A stretch of 64,000 bases of DNA from Streptomyces sp. NRRL F-5126 (GCF_000721265.1 NZ_JOFZ01000016.1:124001-188000); one strand, 5' to 3'; positions 35,832 to 45,358 are shown, counted from the stretch's first letter. Notes: generated by a model from the letters alone, not told the origin. Translations and numbers: made by a program.

Positions 35832-36686
35832 TCACTCCTTCACCGCGCCCGCCGTCATTCCCTCGACCAGACGGTGCTGCACGAGCATGAAGAACACGAT
35901 CACCGGCAGGGAGAACAGCGCCGACGCGGCGATCAGGCCGCCGTAGTCGGTGCCCGTACCGGTGGAGAAGGAGACGAGCCACACCGGGAGGGTGTAGCCG
36001 CTCTGATCCTTCATGATCACGTAGGCGAAGAGGTAGTCGTTCCAGGCGGTGATGAACGAGAACACACTGGTGGCGATCAGCCCCGGCAGGACGAGCGGCA
36101 GCAGGATGCGGCGCATGACGGTGACACGCCCCGCGCCGTCCACCATGGCGGCCTCCTCCAGTTCGCGTGGCACGCCACCCAGGAACCCCCGAAGCGTCCA
36201 CAGGGTGAACGGCAGCACAAGTGCCAGATAGGTGCCGACGAGACCGGCGAGGTGGTTGAGCAGGTGAGCGCTCTTCAGGCTGAGGAACAGCGGGATGATC
36301 AGCGCCGGTTGCGGCACCATCTGCACCGCGAGCACGGCCACCAGGAACGATCGGCGGCCGCGGAAGCGGAAGCGGGTCAGGGCGACGGCCGCTACGAAGG
36401 CGAAGAGCAGTGCCACGACGATGACGGTGCACGTCACCAGCAGGCTGTTGCGCAGATCGCCGAGGAAGCCGTGCTGGTGCACCGCGTCGGAGAAGTTCGC
36501 GAGCGTCGGCGGCGACGGCAGGAAGCTCGGCGTCGGCCGGACGATCCTCGCGTAGGGCGTGAGCGCGGTGTTGAGCATCCAGTAGACCGGGAAGATCCAC
36601 AGGAGGCAGAACAGCCCGGCCGTGGTGTTGAGCGCGATCCTGCGCCCGCGGCGTGCCGCCGTGCGGCCGGCCCCCCGGCGGCTCAC
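35832..36686 (-). CDS. ABC sugar transporter permease, MalG type
   Basis: 284 residues from GTG 36686, whose first bases overlap the preceding permease stop (GTGA). Six membrane helices are evident. The cytoplasmic EAA loop reads E-L-E-E-A-A-M-V-D-G-A-G (helix before segment 5). It forms the heterodimeric channel with the MalF-type permease. The ATPase is not encoded here; shared MsiK-type ATPases energise such importers in Streptomyces. A gap of 124 bases follows before the hexosaminidase gene. Confidence 0.94.
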   Translation of the reverse strand: MSRRGAGRTAARRGRRIALNTTAGLFCLLWIFPVYWMLNTALTPYARIVRPTPSFLPSPPTLANFSDAVHQHGFLGDLRNSLLVTCTVIVVALLFAFVAAVALTRFRFRGRRSFLVAVLAVQMVPQPALIIPLFLSLKSAHLLNHLAGLVGTYLALVLPFTLWTLRGFLGGVPRELEEAAMVDGAGRVTVMRRILLPLVLPGLIATSVFSFITAWNDYLFAYVIMKDQSGYTLPVWLVSFSTGTGTDYGGLIAASALFSLPVIVFFMLVQHRLVEGMTAGAVKE

Positions 36687-37684
36687 CACTCCTCCCCGGC
36701 GCGTACCAGACCGCGTACGTGGACGGCGGTGAGGACCGCGAGGACGGCGACCGAGAAGACGGCGATCGCCGCGCCCTGGCCGAATGAGTTGGCGCTGAAC
36801 GCCTTGGTGAAGGACCAGACGCCGAGGGTCGTGGTGGACCCGCCAGGACCGCCCTGGGTGAGGATCCACAACTGGTTGAACACGTTGAAGTCCCAGATGA
36901 CGGACAGGACGGTGACCAGGCCGAGCACCGGACGCAGGAACGGCACGGTGATGACGAGGAACGAGCGCCAGGCGCCCGCCCCGTCGAGGGACGCTGCCTC
37001 GTAGTAGGCGCGCGGGATCTGGGTGAGGCCGGCGTACAGGGTGAGGGCGACGAACGGTACCGACTGCCACACCACCAGCAGCCAGACCATGGCGAACGCG
37101 GTCAGGGCGTGGGCGGTCCAGTCGTGCTGGGTCAGGTCGCCGAACCAGCCGAGCTGCGTGAGGCACCAGTTGACAACGCCGTACCCGGGCTGGAAGAGCC
37201 ACTGCCACACCAGGGTCGCCGCGACGTTGGGCATGGCCCACGACGCGATGAGTGTGAGCGTCACGGCCGTACGGGCGACCCGCCCGAGGCCGCGCAGCAT
37301 CACCGCGGTGCCGAGGCCGATCACCAGGGTGCCGGCCACCAGCGCCGCGCAGAACGCCGCGCTGCGTACCAGCACGGGGACGAGCTGCGGATCGTCGAGG
37401 ACGGCACGGTAGTTGGCGAGCCCCGCCCAGCCGGCCCGGCCGGTGAACAGGGCGCGCAGGCCGTAGTCCCGCACGGAGATGACGGCGAGCCGCACGAGTG
37501 GATACCCGACCAGCAGGCCGAGGACGGCGGCGGCGGGCGCGAGCAGCCCATAGGGCACCAGTCGCGCGCGGCGGGAGGCAGCGGCGGCCGCGTGGGCGGA
37601 CACCTCCTCGCGCCCCGGCGGCTCGCCGGCAGGGGAGTCGCGCAGGGCGCGCCGCTGCGGGGCGACCGTGTCACTGGGCGGCAT
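36683..37684 (-). CDS. ABC sugar transporter permease, MalF type
   Basis: 333 residues from ATG 37684, overlapping the end of the binding-protein gene by 14 bases; an in-frame start at 37756 would lie deep inside that gene. It has a basic N-terminal cytoplasmic stretch, six helices, and the EAA loop Y-Y-E-A-A-S-L-D-G-A-G. It is the partner of the next permease. Confidence 0.94.
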   Translation of the reverse strand: MPPSDTVAPQRRALRDSPAGEPPGREEVSAHAAAAASRRARLVPYGLLAPAAAVLGLLVGYPLVRLAVISVRDYGLRALFTGRAGWAGLANYRAVLDDPQLVPVLVRSAAFCAALVAGTLVIGLGTAVMLRGLGRVARTAVTLTLIASWAMPNVAATLVWQWLFQPGYGVVNWCLTQLGWFGDLTQHDWTAHALTAFAMVWLLVVWQSVPFVALTLYAGLTQIPRAYYEAASLDGAGAWRSFLVITVPFLRPVLGLVTVLSVIWDFNVFNQLWILTQGGPGGSTTTLGVWSFTKAFSANSFGQGAAIAVFSVAVLAVLTAVHVRGLVRAGEEW

Positions 37685-38957
37685 TGAGGGCCTGGTCCAG
37701 GTGGGTGTCGAACGCCTTCGCCGCCGCGGCGGGTGTCTTGCGGCCGGTGGCGACATCGGCGAAGAGCGTGTTGATGGACTGGTCGCTCTCGACGGTGGCC
37801 CAGCCCGGTGATGCGGGCGTGGCCACGCTCTTCTTGGCGGCGGTGGTGAACGCCTTGGACAGGGCCGGGAGCTTGGCCTGCGTGCTGTCGATGATCTGGG
37901 TGGAGATCGGGGTCCAGTGGTCCATCCCGACGACGACGGACGCCTGCACGGACGGGTCGGTCGCGGTCTTGAGGTAGGCGAGTGCCAGGTCCTGGTGGCG
38001 GCCGCGTGCGGCGATGGCCAGGTCGGAACCGCCGAGGAAGACGGGCTGGTTGCCGCTGCCCGTCGCGCTCGGAAAGGGGAACGTGCCCAGCTTGCCCTTC
38101 ATGGCGGGGTTGTCCTTGAGGATCTTGTTGACAGTCGTGTCGAGCACGGCGGAGGCCTTGCCGTGCGCGAACACCGCCGACTGGTCGGGAGAGGTGGTCA
38201 GGACATTGCGCGACGCGGGGGTCGAATAGGTGTTCTGGAAGTGCTTCCACCGGGCGATCCCGGCCTGCGCCTTGGCGTCCGAGAGTGTTCCCCGCCACCG
38301 GCCGCCGGACTTCACCGCGATCTTTCCGCCGGCGTCCCAGACGAACTGCAGGGCCCCGTACCAGTACTTGCCCGGGAAGTAGAACGCGGAGAAGTCGGCG
38401 CTGGAGTTCGCGGCCCTCACCTTGTCGAGATCGGCGGTGAGCTGCCCGTACGTGGCCGGTGGCTCGGTGACGCCGGCCTTGCGCCAGATCTCCTTGTTGT
38501 AGATCACCGCGCGGTTGCCCGCGAACAGCGGCGCGGCGTAGAGCTTCCCCCCGACGGTGGCGGGACCGGTGAGGCCGGCGAGCCAGGTCCCCCCGGCGGC
38601 CAGGTCGGATCGGTGCCCGGTGATGTCGGTGAGCGCGCCGGTGGCGGCGAAGAGCGGCACGTCGGTGTTGCCGATCTCCACGACGTCGGGTGCGTCGTCC
38701 TGGGCCAGAGCGGTGCTGATCTTGGTGTTGATGTTGTTCCATTCCTGGATCTCGACCTTGACCTTGGCGCCGGTGGCCTTCTCGAAGCGCTTGTTGATGG
38801 CGGCGACGGCCTGCGGGCTGAGGTCGCCGTCCATCTGCCACACCGTCAGGGTGCGGTCACCGCCCGCGGAGGCCTTCTCCGTGGAGCCGTTGCCGCCGCA
38901 GGCGGTGAGTGCCAGGCCGAGCACAACGGCGGTCGCGGGCAGGGCGGATCTGCGCAT
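37671..38957 (-). CDS. ABC sugar-binding lipoprotein
   Basis: 428 residues from ATG 38957 (GAGGAG upstream). The signal peptide ends with the lipobox L-T-A-C, so the mature protein is tethered to the outer face of the membrane by a lipid-bearing cysteine. The mature part is a cluster B/family 1 solute-binding fold, with L-T-V-W-Q-M at the first strand and N-R-A-V-I-Y-N-K-E-I-W-R-K-A-G in the middle. The linked GH20 gene suggests N-acetyl-hexosamine-containing oligosaccharides as ligand (inference). Confidence 0.94.
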   Translation of the reverse strand: MRRSALPATAVVLGLALTACGGNGSTEKASAGGDRTLTVWQMDGDLSPQAVAAINKRFEKATGAKVKVEIQEWNNINTKISTALAQDDAPDVVEIGNTDVPLFAATGALTDITGHRSDLAAGGTWLAGLTGPATVGGKLYAAPLFAGNRAVIYNKEIWRKAGVTEPPATYGQLTADLDKVRAANSSADFSAFYFPGKYWYGALQFVWDAGGKIAVKSGGRWRGTLSDAKAQAGIARWKHFQNTYSTPASRNVLTTSPDQSAVFAHGKASAVLDTTVNKILKDNPAMKGKLGTFPFPSATGSGNQPVFLGGSDLAIAARGRHQDLALAYLKTATDPSVQASVVVGMDHWTPISTQIIDSTQAKLPALSKAFTTAAKKSVATPASPGWATVESDQSINTLFADVATGRKTPAAAAKAFDTHLDQALNAAQ

Positions 38958-39040
38958 GGGTGTCTCCTCAAGGCGACGTGGCGGGCGGTCCGGGAGCCGT
39001 CTTCGGCAACGTCTGCTGTCGATGAGAAGAGGCTCCAACC

Positions 39041-39053
39041 TGACCACTGGTAA
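39041..39053. promoter_or_regulatory. Palindromic operator TGACCACTGGTAA (site 1)
   Basis: The core ACCA-C-TGGT is a perfect dyad. It lies 84 bases upstream of the binding-protein gene. On the minus strand a TTGACA hexamer abuts it, so bound protein would cover a likely -35 element. A second copy differs only at the central base. Confidence 0.65.
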
Positions 39054-39149
39054 TGTCAATGCTCAGGATCGGATGCAGATTCCTGATATTCCAAGGGTTG
39101 ACGGCTTACGGAAGAGGCGTCAGCCTGGGCTTGTCATCGCATCAGAAAA

Positions 39150-39162
39150 TGACCAGTGGTAA
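39150..39162. promoter_or_regulatory. Palindromic operator TGACCAGTGGTAA (site 2)
   Basis: Same core, ACCA-G-TGGT, with identical flanks, 64 bases before the CBM3-GH16 gene. The pair of sites in one divergent promoter implies common control of the importer operon and the secreted enzyme, most simply by the GntR protein encoded at 33435-34172. Confidence 0.65.
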
Positions 39163-39225
39163 GAAACGTGACCCTGTCACGGACGCCATCCCTGCACCTC
39201 CGCCTTCTCCTCAGCAGGAGTTCCG

Positions 39226-40626
39226 ATGGAGTACGCCCCCACCCGTCCGCGCGCTCTGCGCCGGGCACTCGTCGCGGGATCGGCCATGGTGTGCGCCGCC
39301 GCCGGCCTGATCGCCACGAGCCCCGCCCACGCCGACACACCGGCCCTGACGGTCCAGTACAAGACCGCCACGGCCGCTCAGGCCGACGAGGCAGAACCCT
39401 GGCTCGCCGTGCACAACAACACCGGCAGCGCCGTCGCCCTCAACCGGGTCATGCTGCGCTACTACTTCACCGCCGACACCACAGGCTCCTACACCTTCGC
39501 GTGCGCCTGGGCGCAGGTGGGTTGCGGCAATGTCAAGGGCAGTGTGGTCAAGATGCCCAACCCGACCGCGACCGCAGACCACTACCTCGAGATCACCTTC
39601 ACCGGCGGCTCCATACCGGCCGGGGGCTCCTCGGGCGACCTCCAGCTACGGCTGTTCCGGACGGACTGGCAGCGCGTCGATCAGGCCGACGACTACTCGT
39701 TCGACGCGGCCGACACCACCTACACGGCCTCGGACCACGTGACGGCGTCGCTGGACGGTAACCAGGTCTGGGGCACCAACCCCGACGGCTCCACCTCGGG
39801 CGGGGGCGGTGGCACGACACCGCCCCCCGACAACCCGCCGCCCTCGGGGACCGCGCTGTTCGACGACTTCCACTACACCGGCCCGGACGACCCCGCCCTC
39901 GCCGGCCATGGCTGGAGCGTACGCACCGGATCCGGCGGCCCCGGCATCCAGAACACCTGGTCGGCGGACGCGGTCAGCTTCCCGTCCGACTCCACCGCAC
40001 TGGGCGGCAAGGTGATGCGGCTGCGCGCCACGACCGACGGCACCGCGGCCGGCACCCGGCAGGCCGAGGTCGACACCACGCAGCGCAAGTTCCAGGAGGG
40101 CACGTACGCCGCCCGCGTGTACTTCAACGACGCGCCGACCTCCGGGCAGGACGGCGACCACGTCAACGAGACCTTCTACACCATCACACCGGACAACTCG
40201 CTCTACAGCGAACTCGACAACGAGTACCTGCCGAACGGCGGCTGGGGCGGTCCCGGGCCCACGCTCTACACCACCAGCTGGTACAGCGCCGACGCGATGG
40301 ACCGCCAGACCCACAACGTGGTCAGCAGTCTGCAGGGCTGGCACACACTGCAGATGACGGTGGCGGACGGCACGGTCACCTACTACGTCGACGGCCAGGA
40401 GTACTTCTCCACCACCGGCAAGTACTACCCGCGCGAGCCGATGACGATCGACTTCAACGAGTGGTTCATCGACCTGCCGTTCACGGGGGCCCGCAGCTGG
40501 GACGAGAAGGTCAACTGGGTCTACTACAACGCCACCGGCACGCTCACCCCGAGCCAGGTCGACGCGGCCGTGAACGGGTACGAATCCGCCGGAACGCACT
40601 TCACGGACACGGTGCCGAGCCCCTGA
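39226..40626 (+). CDS. Secreted CBM3-GH16-type glycan hydrolase
   Basis: 466 residues, ATG start. A Sec signal ends at A-H-A. Residues about 40-175 resemble a CBM3 cellulose/chitin-binding module (L-R-Y-Y-F-T-A-D, F-A-C-A-W-A-Q-V-G-C-G-N-V, D-D-Y-S-F-D). A G/T/P linker joins it to a concanavalin-like domain. The catalytic motif E-L-D-N-E fits ExDxE of GH16, and W-H-T-L-Q-M-T-V is typical of the fold. It probably cuts a beta-glucan or related wall polysaccharide outside the cell. Its promoter shares operator copies with the divergent importer operon. Confidence 0.85.
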   Translation: MEYAPTRPRALRRALVAGSAMVCAAAGLIATSPAHADTPALTVQYKTATAAQADEAEPWLAVHNNTGSAVALNRVMLRYYFTADTTGSYTFACAWAQVGCGNVKGSVVKMPNPTATADHYLEITFTGGSIPAGGSSGDLQLRLFRTDWQRVDQADDYSFDAADTTYTASDHVTASLDGNQVWGTNPDGSTSGGGGGTTPPPDNPPPSGTALFDDFHYTGPDDPALAGHGWSVRTGSGGPGIQNTWSADAVSFPSDSTALGGKVMRLRATTDGTAAGTRQAEVDTTQRKFQEGTYAARVYFNDAPTSGQDGDHVNETFYTITPDNSLYSELDNEYLPNGGWGGPGPTLYTTSWYSADAMDRQTHNVVSSLQGWHTLQMTVADGTVTYYVDGQEYFSTTGKYYPREPMTIDFNEWFIDLPFTGARSWDEKVNWVYYNATGTLTPSQVDAAVNGYESAGTHFTDTVPSP

Positions 40627-40656
40627 GGCACGTGCCCGACCGGGCCCGCACCGGCG

Positions 40657-41472
40657 TCAGTGGGCCCGGATCGCCGGCGTCCCGTCATGGCGCGCACCCG
40701 GCCGGTACATCAGGATGATCAGCCGCGCGCCGGGGGAGGCGAGCGGCTGCGCCGCGCACATGCGCAGCCAGCCGGGCCCCTGCCGCACGTGCCTGATGGG
40801 GCGCTCGTCGCCGTCCGGGTGGATGACCGCGCCACCGGCCTCGTACAGAGGGGCCGCCAGCGGATCGGCGAGCACCTCCGCCTCGATCCGGCGCAGCACC
40901 GCGTCGCCGGGCCGCGCGACCAGCGCGGCGCGCAACTGCGGGACGAGCAGCGGCGCCCAGGCCGTCTCCCAGTCGCTGAGGACCTCGCGCCCGTCGGGGT
41001 CGAGCAGCATGAAGTGCATCATGTTGGCCGGCGCACGGCCGCCCGGCACCATCTGCGTGAACGCGCTGTTGCACGCGAGCATGTCCCACGAGGCGTCCGT
41101 GATGTACGCCGGGTGCAGGATGCCCTCGACGGCGTCCTGCCACATGCCGGGTATCTCCTTGCCCGCCGAGGGGCGCAGGGGGCCCGGCGGGTCCTCGTCC
41201 CGCGCGTAGCGGCACAAGGACACCCACTCCTGCTCGTCGAAGCCGAACAGCTGCGCCACCTCCCTCAGCAGGGAGACGGGAGGGTTGTGGTACGTGCCCG
41301 ACTCGAGGCGGTGGTAGGTGTGGACGGCCCGGTTCAGCAGGAAGTCGATCTGCTGCTGGGAGAGTCCGGGCGCCCGTCTGCCCTGCCCGGTCGGTCGGGC
41401 CAGCCCGTGCGACTCCGGCGTGATGCGCGCACGGCGCTCGCGCAGCATGGCGCTCAGCGCCTTCTTGTGCAT
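40657..41472 (-). CDS. XRE-family regulator with MmyB-like domain
   Basis: 271 residues, ATG start. The helix-turn-helix has L-S-Q-Q-Q-I-D-F-L-L-N-R-A-V-H-T-Y-H-R-L-E-S-G and the MmyB part begins near W-Q-D-A-V-E-G-I-L-H-P-A-Y-I-T-D. A-C-N-S-A-F and D-P-D-G-R-E are family landmarks. Its target is not obvious; the HATPase gene at 41759-42205 on the same strand lies upstream of it with a 286-base gap. Confidence 0.9.
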   Translation of the reverse strand: MHKKALSAMLRERRARITPESHGLARPTGQGRRAPGLSQQQIDFLLNRAVHTYHRLESGTYHNPPVSLLREVAQLFGFDEQEWVSLCRYARDEDPPGPLRPSAGKEIPGMWQDAVEGILHPAYITDASWDMLACNSAFTQMVPGGRAPANMMHFMLLDPDGREVLSDWETAWAPLLVPQLRAALVARPGDAVLRRIEAEVLADPLAAPLYEAGGAVIHPDGDERPIRHVRQGPGWLRMCAAQPLASPGARLIILMYRPGARHDGTPAIRAH

Positions 41473-41758
41473 GTCCGGTGGCCCTCCGGGGGGAAGAAAG
41501 GTCCGTCGGACTCACATTATTCACAAGGTAATTCGTAAGAGAAGCCGTCCGAAGAAATGCGGCCCAGACTGCGTCATGCTGGTCGCACAGCGCGCCGCGA
41601 ACCGGTTCTGGGGGGAAGCGGGGGGCGAAAGCCTCCGCGGCGCGCGGCCACTGGCCGCGGCCGGTGCCGGCACTCATTGCGAGCGGCCCCGGCACCCGCC
41701 GCGGCAGTCGGCCGCCGACGGGGGAGCCGCGGCCGTCACGCACGGCCGCGGGCAGGCG

Positions 41759-42205
41759 TCAGCGGCCCGCCACCGGGACCGTGGCCCGCACCAGCTTGCC
41801 GCCCGTCCCCAGCGGGATCACCGCCACCTCGGCCAGTCGCGACACCATGGGCCAGCCGTACCCGCCCGGCAGCCAGTCACCGCCCCGGCCGCGCACCACG
41901 GGCCGCTCGCCACAGGCGTCCCGCACCGTCACCTCCACACCGGCCCGCGTGACGGCGACCCGCATTCCGCTCACGCCGCCCGCATGCCGCAACGCGTTCG
42001 TGACGAGCTCGGACACCACGAGCAGCACGTCGTCCGCGACCGGCCCCGGCACCGCCACGTCCCTGCCGCCCAGATACGCCGCCGCGAGATCACGCGCCTC
42101 GCCCGCGGAGTGCGGCTGCGCGTCCAGTGGCCGCGCGGCCGGCGGTGCGGAGTCCATGACGGCGTTCTGCGCCCCGGCATCCGGGGCGGGCACCAGGAGT
42201 GTCAT
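41759..42205 (-). CDS. HATPase_c_2 anti-sigma-type serine kinase
   Basis: 148 residues from ATG 42205 (GGGAGGTG upstream). The RsbW/SpoIIAB-like ATPase fold shows V-V-S-E-L-V-T-N-A-L-R-H-A (N box) and G-Y-G-W-P-M-V. Such stand-alone proteins in Streptomyces bind and phosphorylate STAS antagonists or hold sigma factors. The divergent SpoIIE-type phosphatase gene is an obvious opposing partner. Confidence 0.88.
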   Translation of the reverse strand: MTLLVPAPDAGAQNAVMDSAPPAARPLDAQPHSAGEARDLAAAYLGGRDVAVPGPVADDVLLVVSELVTNALRHAGGVSGMRVAVTRAGVEVTVRDACGERPVVRGRGGDWLPGGYGWPMVSRLAEVAVIPLGTGGKLVRATVPVAGR

Positions 42206-42303
42206 CGCGACACCTCCCTCTCGTGGCTTGCGTTCCTTTGGCTGCGTCTGCCCGCTGGAGCGCCGGCTGACGCCTGCGTTGCGCGCACGCTGCCACGTAT
42301 ATG

Positions 42304-42323
42304 TTTTTGGCATATGACAAAAA
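42304..42323. promoter_or_regulatory. AT-rich 20-base palindrome, likely operator
   Basis: TTTTTGGCATATGACAAAAA is symmetric about CATATG except at one pair of positions. It lies in the 226-base divergent gap between the HATPase and phosphatase genes, in a region otherwise near 70 percent GC. A regulator dimer site or an overlapping promoter is likely; the protein is unknown. Confidence 0.5.
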
Positions 42324-42431
42324 GCTTCGGGCGGGATCCGGCGGCCCGGGGCCCGGCAGGGCGGGCTTCGCATATGCTTCCCGGCGGAGAGCGACGTCGT
42401 CCCTGGGCGCCGCCTGGCTGAGGGGGAAAAC

Positions 42432-43712
42432 GTGGCTGAGGCGCCCCTTGGGCCCGCGTCGCCGCAGCTGCGGCCCGGACGCGGACAGGCGAGCACCCCG
42501 GGTCGGCTGCCCGCGCAGGAGGCCGTCGCCGGAGCACGTGCCTCGCTGGGTGCGGTCGACGCCGCGCTGCTGCTCGTCGAGGACGACGCGGGAGACGCGC
42601 TGCTCGTCGAGGAGATGCTCGCGGACAGCGACCTCCGCTCCCCGCTCACCTGGTGCAAGACCGTCACCGAGGCACACAAGCACCTCGCCGGCCGCGCCGG
42701 CCCCGTCTGCGTCCTGCTCGACCTGCACCTTCCCGATGCCCAGGGGATGGACGCCGTCACGCGCATCGTCGGCAGCTCGCCCGACGCGGCGATCGTCGTC
42801 CTCACCGGCATGGCCGAGGGCGGGACCGGCCTCACCGCCGTCGCCACCGGCGCCCAGGACTACCTCGTCAAGGACCGCCTCGACCCCGAGGTCCTCAGCC
42901 GCGCCGTGCGCTACGCCCTCCAGCGCAAGCAGGTCGAACGCGCCACCGCGGCCCTGCGCGCGGGCGAGCTGATGGCGCGGGAGAACGCCCGCCTGGAGCG
43001 CGGCCTGCTGCCGGTGCCGTTGCTGCGCGACGAGGACTTCCAGGCGTTCGCGCGCTACGAGCCGGGCCGTGCCCACGCCCTGCTCAGCGGTGACTTCTAC
43101 GACGTCGTGCAAACCGCGGACGGCACCGTCCACGCGGTCATAGGCGACGTGTCGGGCCATGGCGCGGCCGAGGCGGCCCTCGGGGTCTGCCTGCGCGTCG
43201 CCTGGCGCACCGCGGTCCTGTGCGGCACCGCCCCGCTGGAACAGGTCAGGCTCCTGGAGGAGATCCTGGTCGCGGAGCGCTCCGACCGCCACGTGTTCGC
43301 GACCGTCACCTCCCTCGTCTTCCCACCGGGCGGCACCGAGGTGCGCGTCGTCCGCGCCGGTCACCCCGGCCTCCTGGTCCGGGACGGCTCCGAGGTCTCC
43401 TGGGTCGAGCCCCGGGCCGGGATGGCGCTCGGCCTGCTGCCGGGGGCCGGCCGCTGGAGCGAGTCCACGGTGCCGCTGCCGCCCGGCGGCCACGTCGTCC
43501 TGTTCACGGACGGCCTGTTCGAGGGCCGCACCGGACCCTCGACCCGGCTCGGCGAGGACGGGCTTCTCGACGTCGCCCGCCGCCACGGCGCCCTCCCGGC
43601 GCGCCTGTTCGTCGACGCGCTGGTGAGCGAGGCGGCAGCCGGCGCCGCGCCCTATGGAGGCCTCGCCGACGACGTCGCCGTGCTTCACCTCGGCTGGGGA
43701 GAAGCGGTTTGA
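42432..43712 (+). CDS. SpoIIE-type PP2C phosphatase with N-terminal receiver domain
   Basis: 426 residues from GTG 42432. A receiver domain (about 42-165) has L-L-V-E-D-D-A-G-D, phosphoacceptor in L-L-D-L-H-L-P-D-A and the lysine in L-V-K-D-R. A coiled linker leads to the phosphatase: S-G-D-F-Y-D-V, I-G-D-V-S-G-H-G, F-T-D-G-L-F-E and D-D-V-A-V-L, so all metal-binding aspartates are present. It resembles RsbU/RssB-type output phosphatases that dephosphorylate STAS antagonists on receiver phosphorylation. The kinase gene overlaps its stop. Confidence 0.94.
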   Translation: MAEAPLGPASPQLRPGRGQASTPGRLPAQEAVAGARASLGAVDAALLLVEDDAGDALLVEEMLADSDLRSPLTWCKTVTEAHKHLAGRAGPVCVLLDLHLPDAQGMDAVTRIVGSSPDAAIVVLTGMAEGGTGLTAVATGAQDYLVKDRLDPEVLSRAVRYALQRKQVERATAALRAGELMARENARLERGLLPVPLLRDEDFQAFARYEPGRAHALLSGDFYDVVQTADGTVHAVIGDVSGHGAAEAALGVCLRVAWRTAVLCGTAPLEQVRLLEEILVAERSDRHVFATVTSLVFPPGGTEVRVVRAGHPGLLVRDGSEVSWVEPRAGMALGLLPGAGRWSESTVPLPPGGHVVLFTDGLFEGRTGPSTRLGEDGLLDVARRHGALPARLFVDALVSEAAAGAAPYGGLADDVAVLHLGWGEAV

Positions 43713-45358
43713 GCCTGTGGCACCTCATCAGGGAGCGGCTCTCCGTGCAGGGCTGGAGCCGGCTCATCCTGGCCGCGATGGTCCTCGTGGTCGTCGGCTG
43801 CACCGCCGTCGGGGCGGCGCTGATATCCCGGACCAACGCACGCAGCGACGAGCTCTCCGACCGCATCCAGCCCGCCAGGGCCGCCGTCCTTCAGGTGCAG
43901 AAGTCCCTGCTCGACCAGGAGACCGGGCTGCGCGGCTACGCCCTGACCGCCGACCACTCCTTCCTCCAGCCCTACACGGACGGTCTCGCGAGCGAGCGGG
44001 TCCACACGCGCACCGTGCGCGCCCTGGTCTCGGACGACCCCGCGCTGCTGGCCGACGCGGACGCCATCACCCGCGCCGCCGCCGCCTGGCGGCGCGACAT
44101 CGCGGTACCCGTGCTCGCCCGCGTCAAGACGAGCGGCAGGCTCACCGCGTCGGGCACCCTGATGGACCGCAGCAAGGACCGGTTCGACGGGTTGCGCAGG
44201 CGCTTCGCGACCCAGACACACCACCTCGACGCGGCGCGGGACCAGGCACGTGCCCGCCTCGACCACGCCAGGCACGTGAGCGACATCGTCTTCCTGTGCA
44301 TGCTGATCCTGTTCGTGGCCGCCGTCGTCGCGCTCGGCTACCTGTTGCACGCCATGGTGGGCAGGCCGCTGGGCCAGCTGCGCGCCGCCTCCGACGGCGT
44401 ACGGGCCGGCGCCTTCCGCAACCGGATCGAGGTCGGCGGCCCGTCGGACCTCAGGGCCGTCGGCGCGGCGGTCGAGGACATGCGGGCGCGCCTCGTCGAG
44501 GAACTGGAGGAGAGCACCGGACGCGAGGAACTCCTCGCCGACCAGGCGGAGGAGCTGCGCCGCTCCAACTCCGAACTGGAGCAGTTCGCCTACGTGGCCT
44601 CGCACGACCTCCAGGAACCGCTGCGCAAGGTCGCCTCGTTCTGCCAGCTCCTGGAGAAGCGGTACGCCGGGAGCCTGGACGACCGGGGCAGGCAGTACAT
44701 CGACTTCGCCGTGGACGGCGCCAAGCGCATGCAGGTGCTCATCAACGACCTGCTGACCTTCTCCCGCGTCGGCCGCGTCCACGACGCCTGGCAGGCCGTC
44801 GATCTGGAAGCCTCGTTCGAGCGCGCGCTGGGCAACCTCGCCCTGGTCATCGAGGAGAACGACGTCACCGTCGTACGGGAGGCCGTCCTGCCCGAGGTGC
44901 ACGGCGACCCCACCACCCTCGCCATGCTGTGGCAGAACCTCATCGGCAACGCCGTCAAGTTCCGCAGCCCCGACCGCCCCGCCAGGATCGTGGTCGGCTG
45001 CGTGCGCGAGGAGGCCGGTCCCGGGACGGGCGACGGGTCCGTGTGGCACCTCAGCGTCACCGACAACGGTATCGGGGTGGCCCCGGAGTTCGCGGAGAAG
45101 GTGTTCATCATCTTCCAGCGCCTGCACGCGCGGGACGAGTACGAGGGAACCGGCATCGGCCTCGCCCTGTGCCGGAAGATCGTGGAGTTCCACGGCGGGC
45201 GCATCTGGCTCGAGCCGGTGCCCGACGGCGGCACCGCCATCCACTTCCACCTGCCCGCCGAATCCGGCGCCCAGCACCACGCGGCGGAGCTCGCGGCCGC
45301 AACCGCCGCGCTCACCGCACCGTCCCCCACCCCGCCCCCGCCAGGAGCAGTGACATGA
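43709..45358 (+). CDS. CHASE3-HAMP sensor histidine kinase
   Basis: 549 residues from TTG 43709, overlapping the previous stop (TTGA) with GGGGAGAAG before it. Two helices (about 17-37 and 190-212) bracket a CHASE3 domain with Q-E-T-G-L-R-G-Y-A-L-T. A HAMP segment follows, then a HisKA box F-A-Y-V-A-S-H-D-L-Q-E-P-L-R-K-V and an ATPase domain with N-L-I-G-N-A-V-K-F, D-N-G-I-G-V and G-T-G-I-G-L. The output is likely the receiver of the upstream phosphatase and the downstream stand-alone regulator. Confidence 0.93.
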   Translation: MSLWHLIRERLSVQGWSRLILAAMVLVVVGCTAVGAALISRTNARSDELSDRIQPARAAVLQVQKSLLDQETGLRGYALTADHSFLQPYTDGLASERVHTRTVRALVSDDPALLADADAITRAAAAWRRDIAVPVLARVKTSGRLTASGTLMDRSKDRFDGLRRRFATQTHHLDAARDQARARLDHARHVSDIVFLCMLILFVAAVVALGYLLHAMVGRPLGQLRAASDGVRAGAFRNRIEVGGPSDLRAVGAAVEDMRARLVEELEESTGREELLADQAEELRRSNSELEQFAYVASHDLQEPLRKVASFCQLLEKRYAGSLDDRGRQYIDFAVDGAKRMQVLINDLLTFSRVGRVHDAWQAVDLEASFERALGNLALVIEENDVTVVREAVLPEVHGDPTTLAMLWQNLIGNAVKFRSPDRPARIVVGCVREEAGPGTGDGSVWHLSVTDNGIGVAPEFAEKVFIIFQRLHARDEYEGTGIGLALCRKIVEFHGGRIWLEPVPDGGTAIHFHLPAESGAQHHAAELAAATAALTAPSPTPPPPGAVT

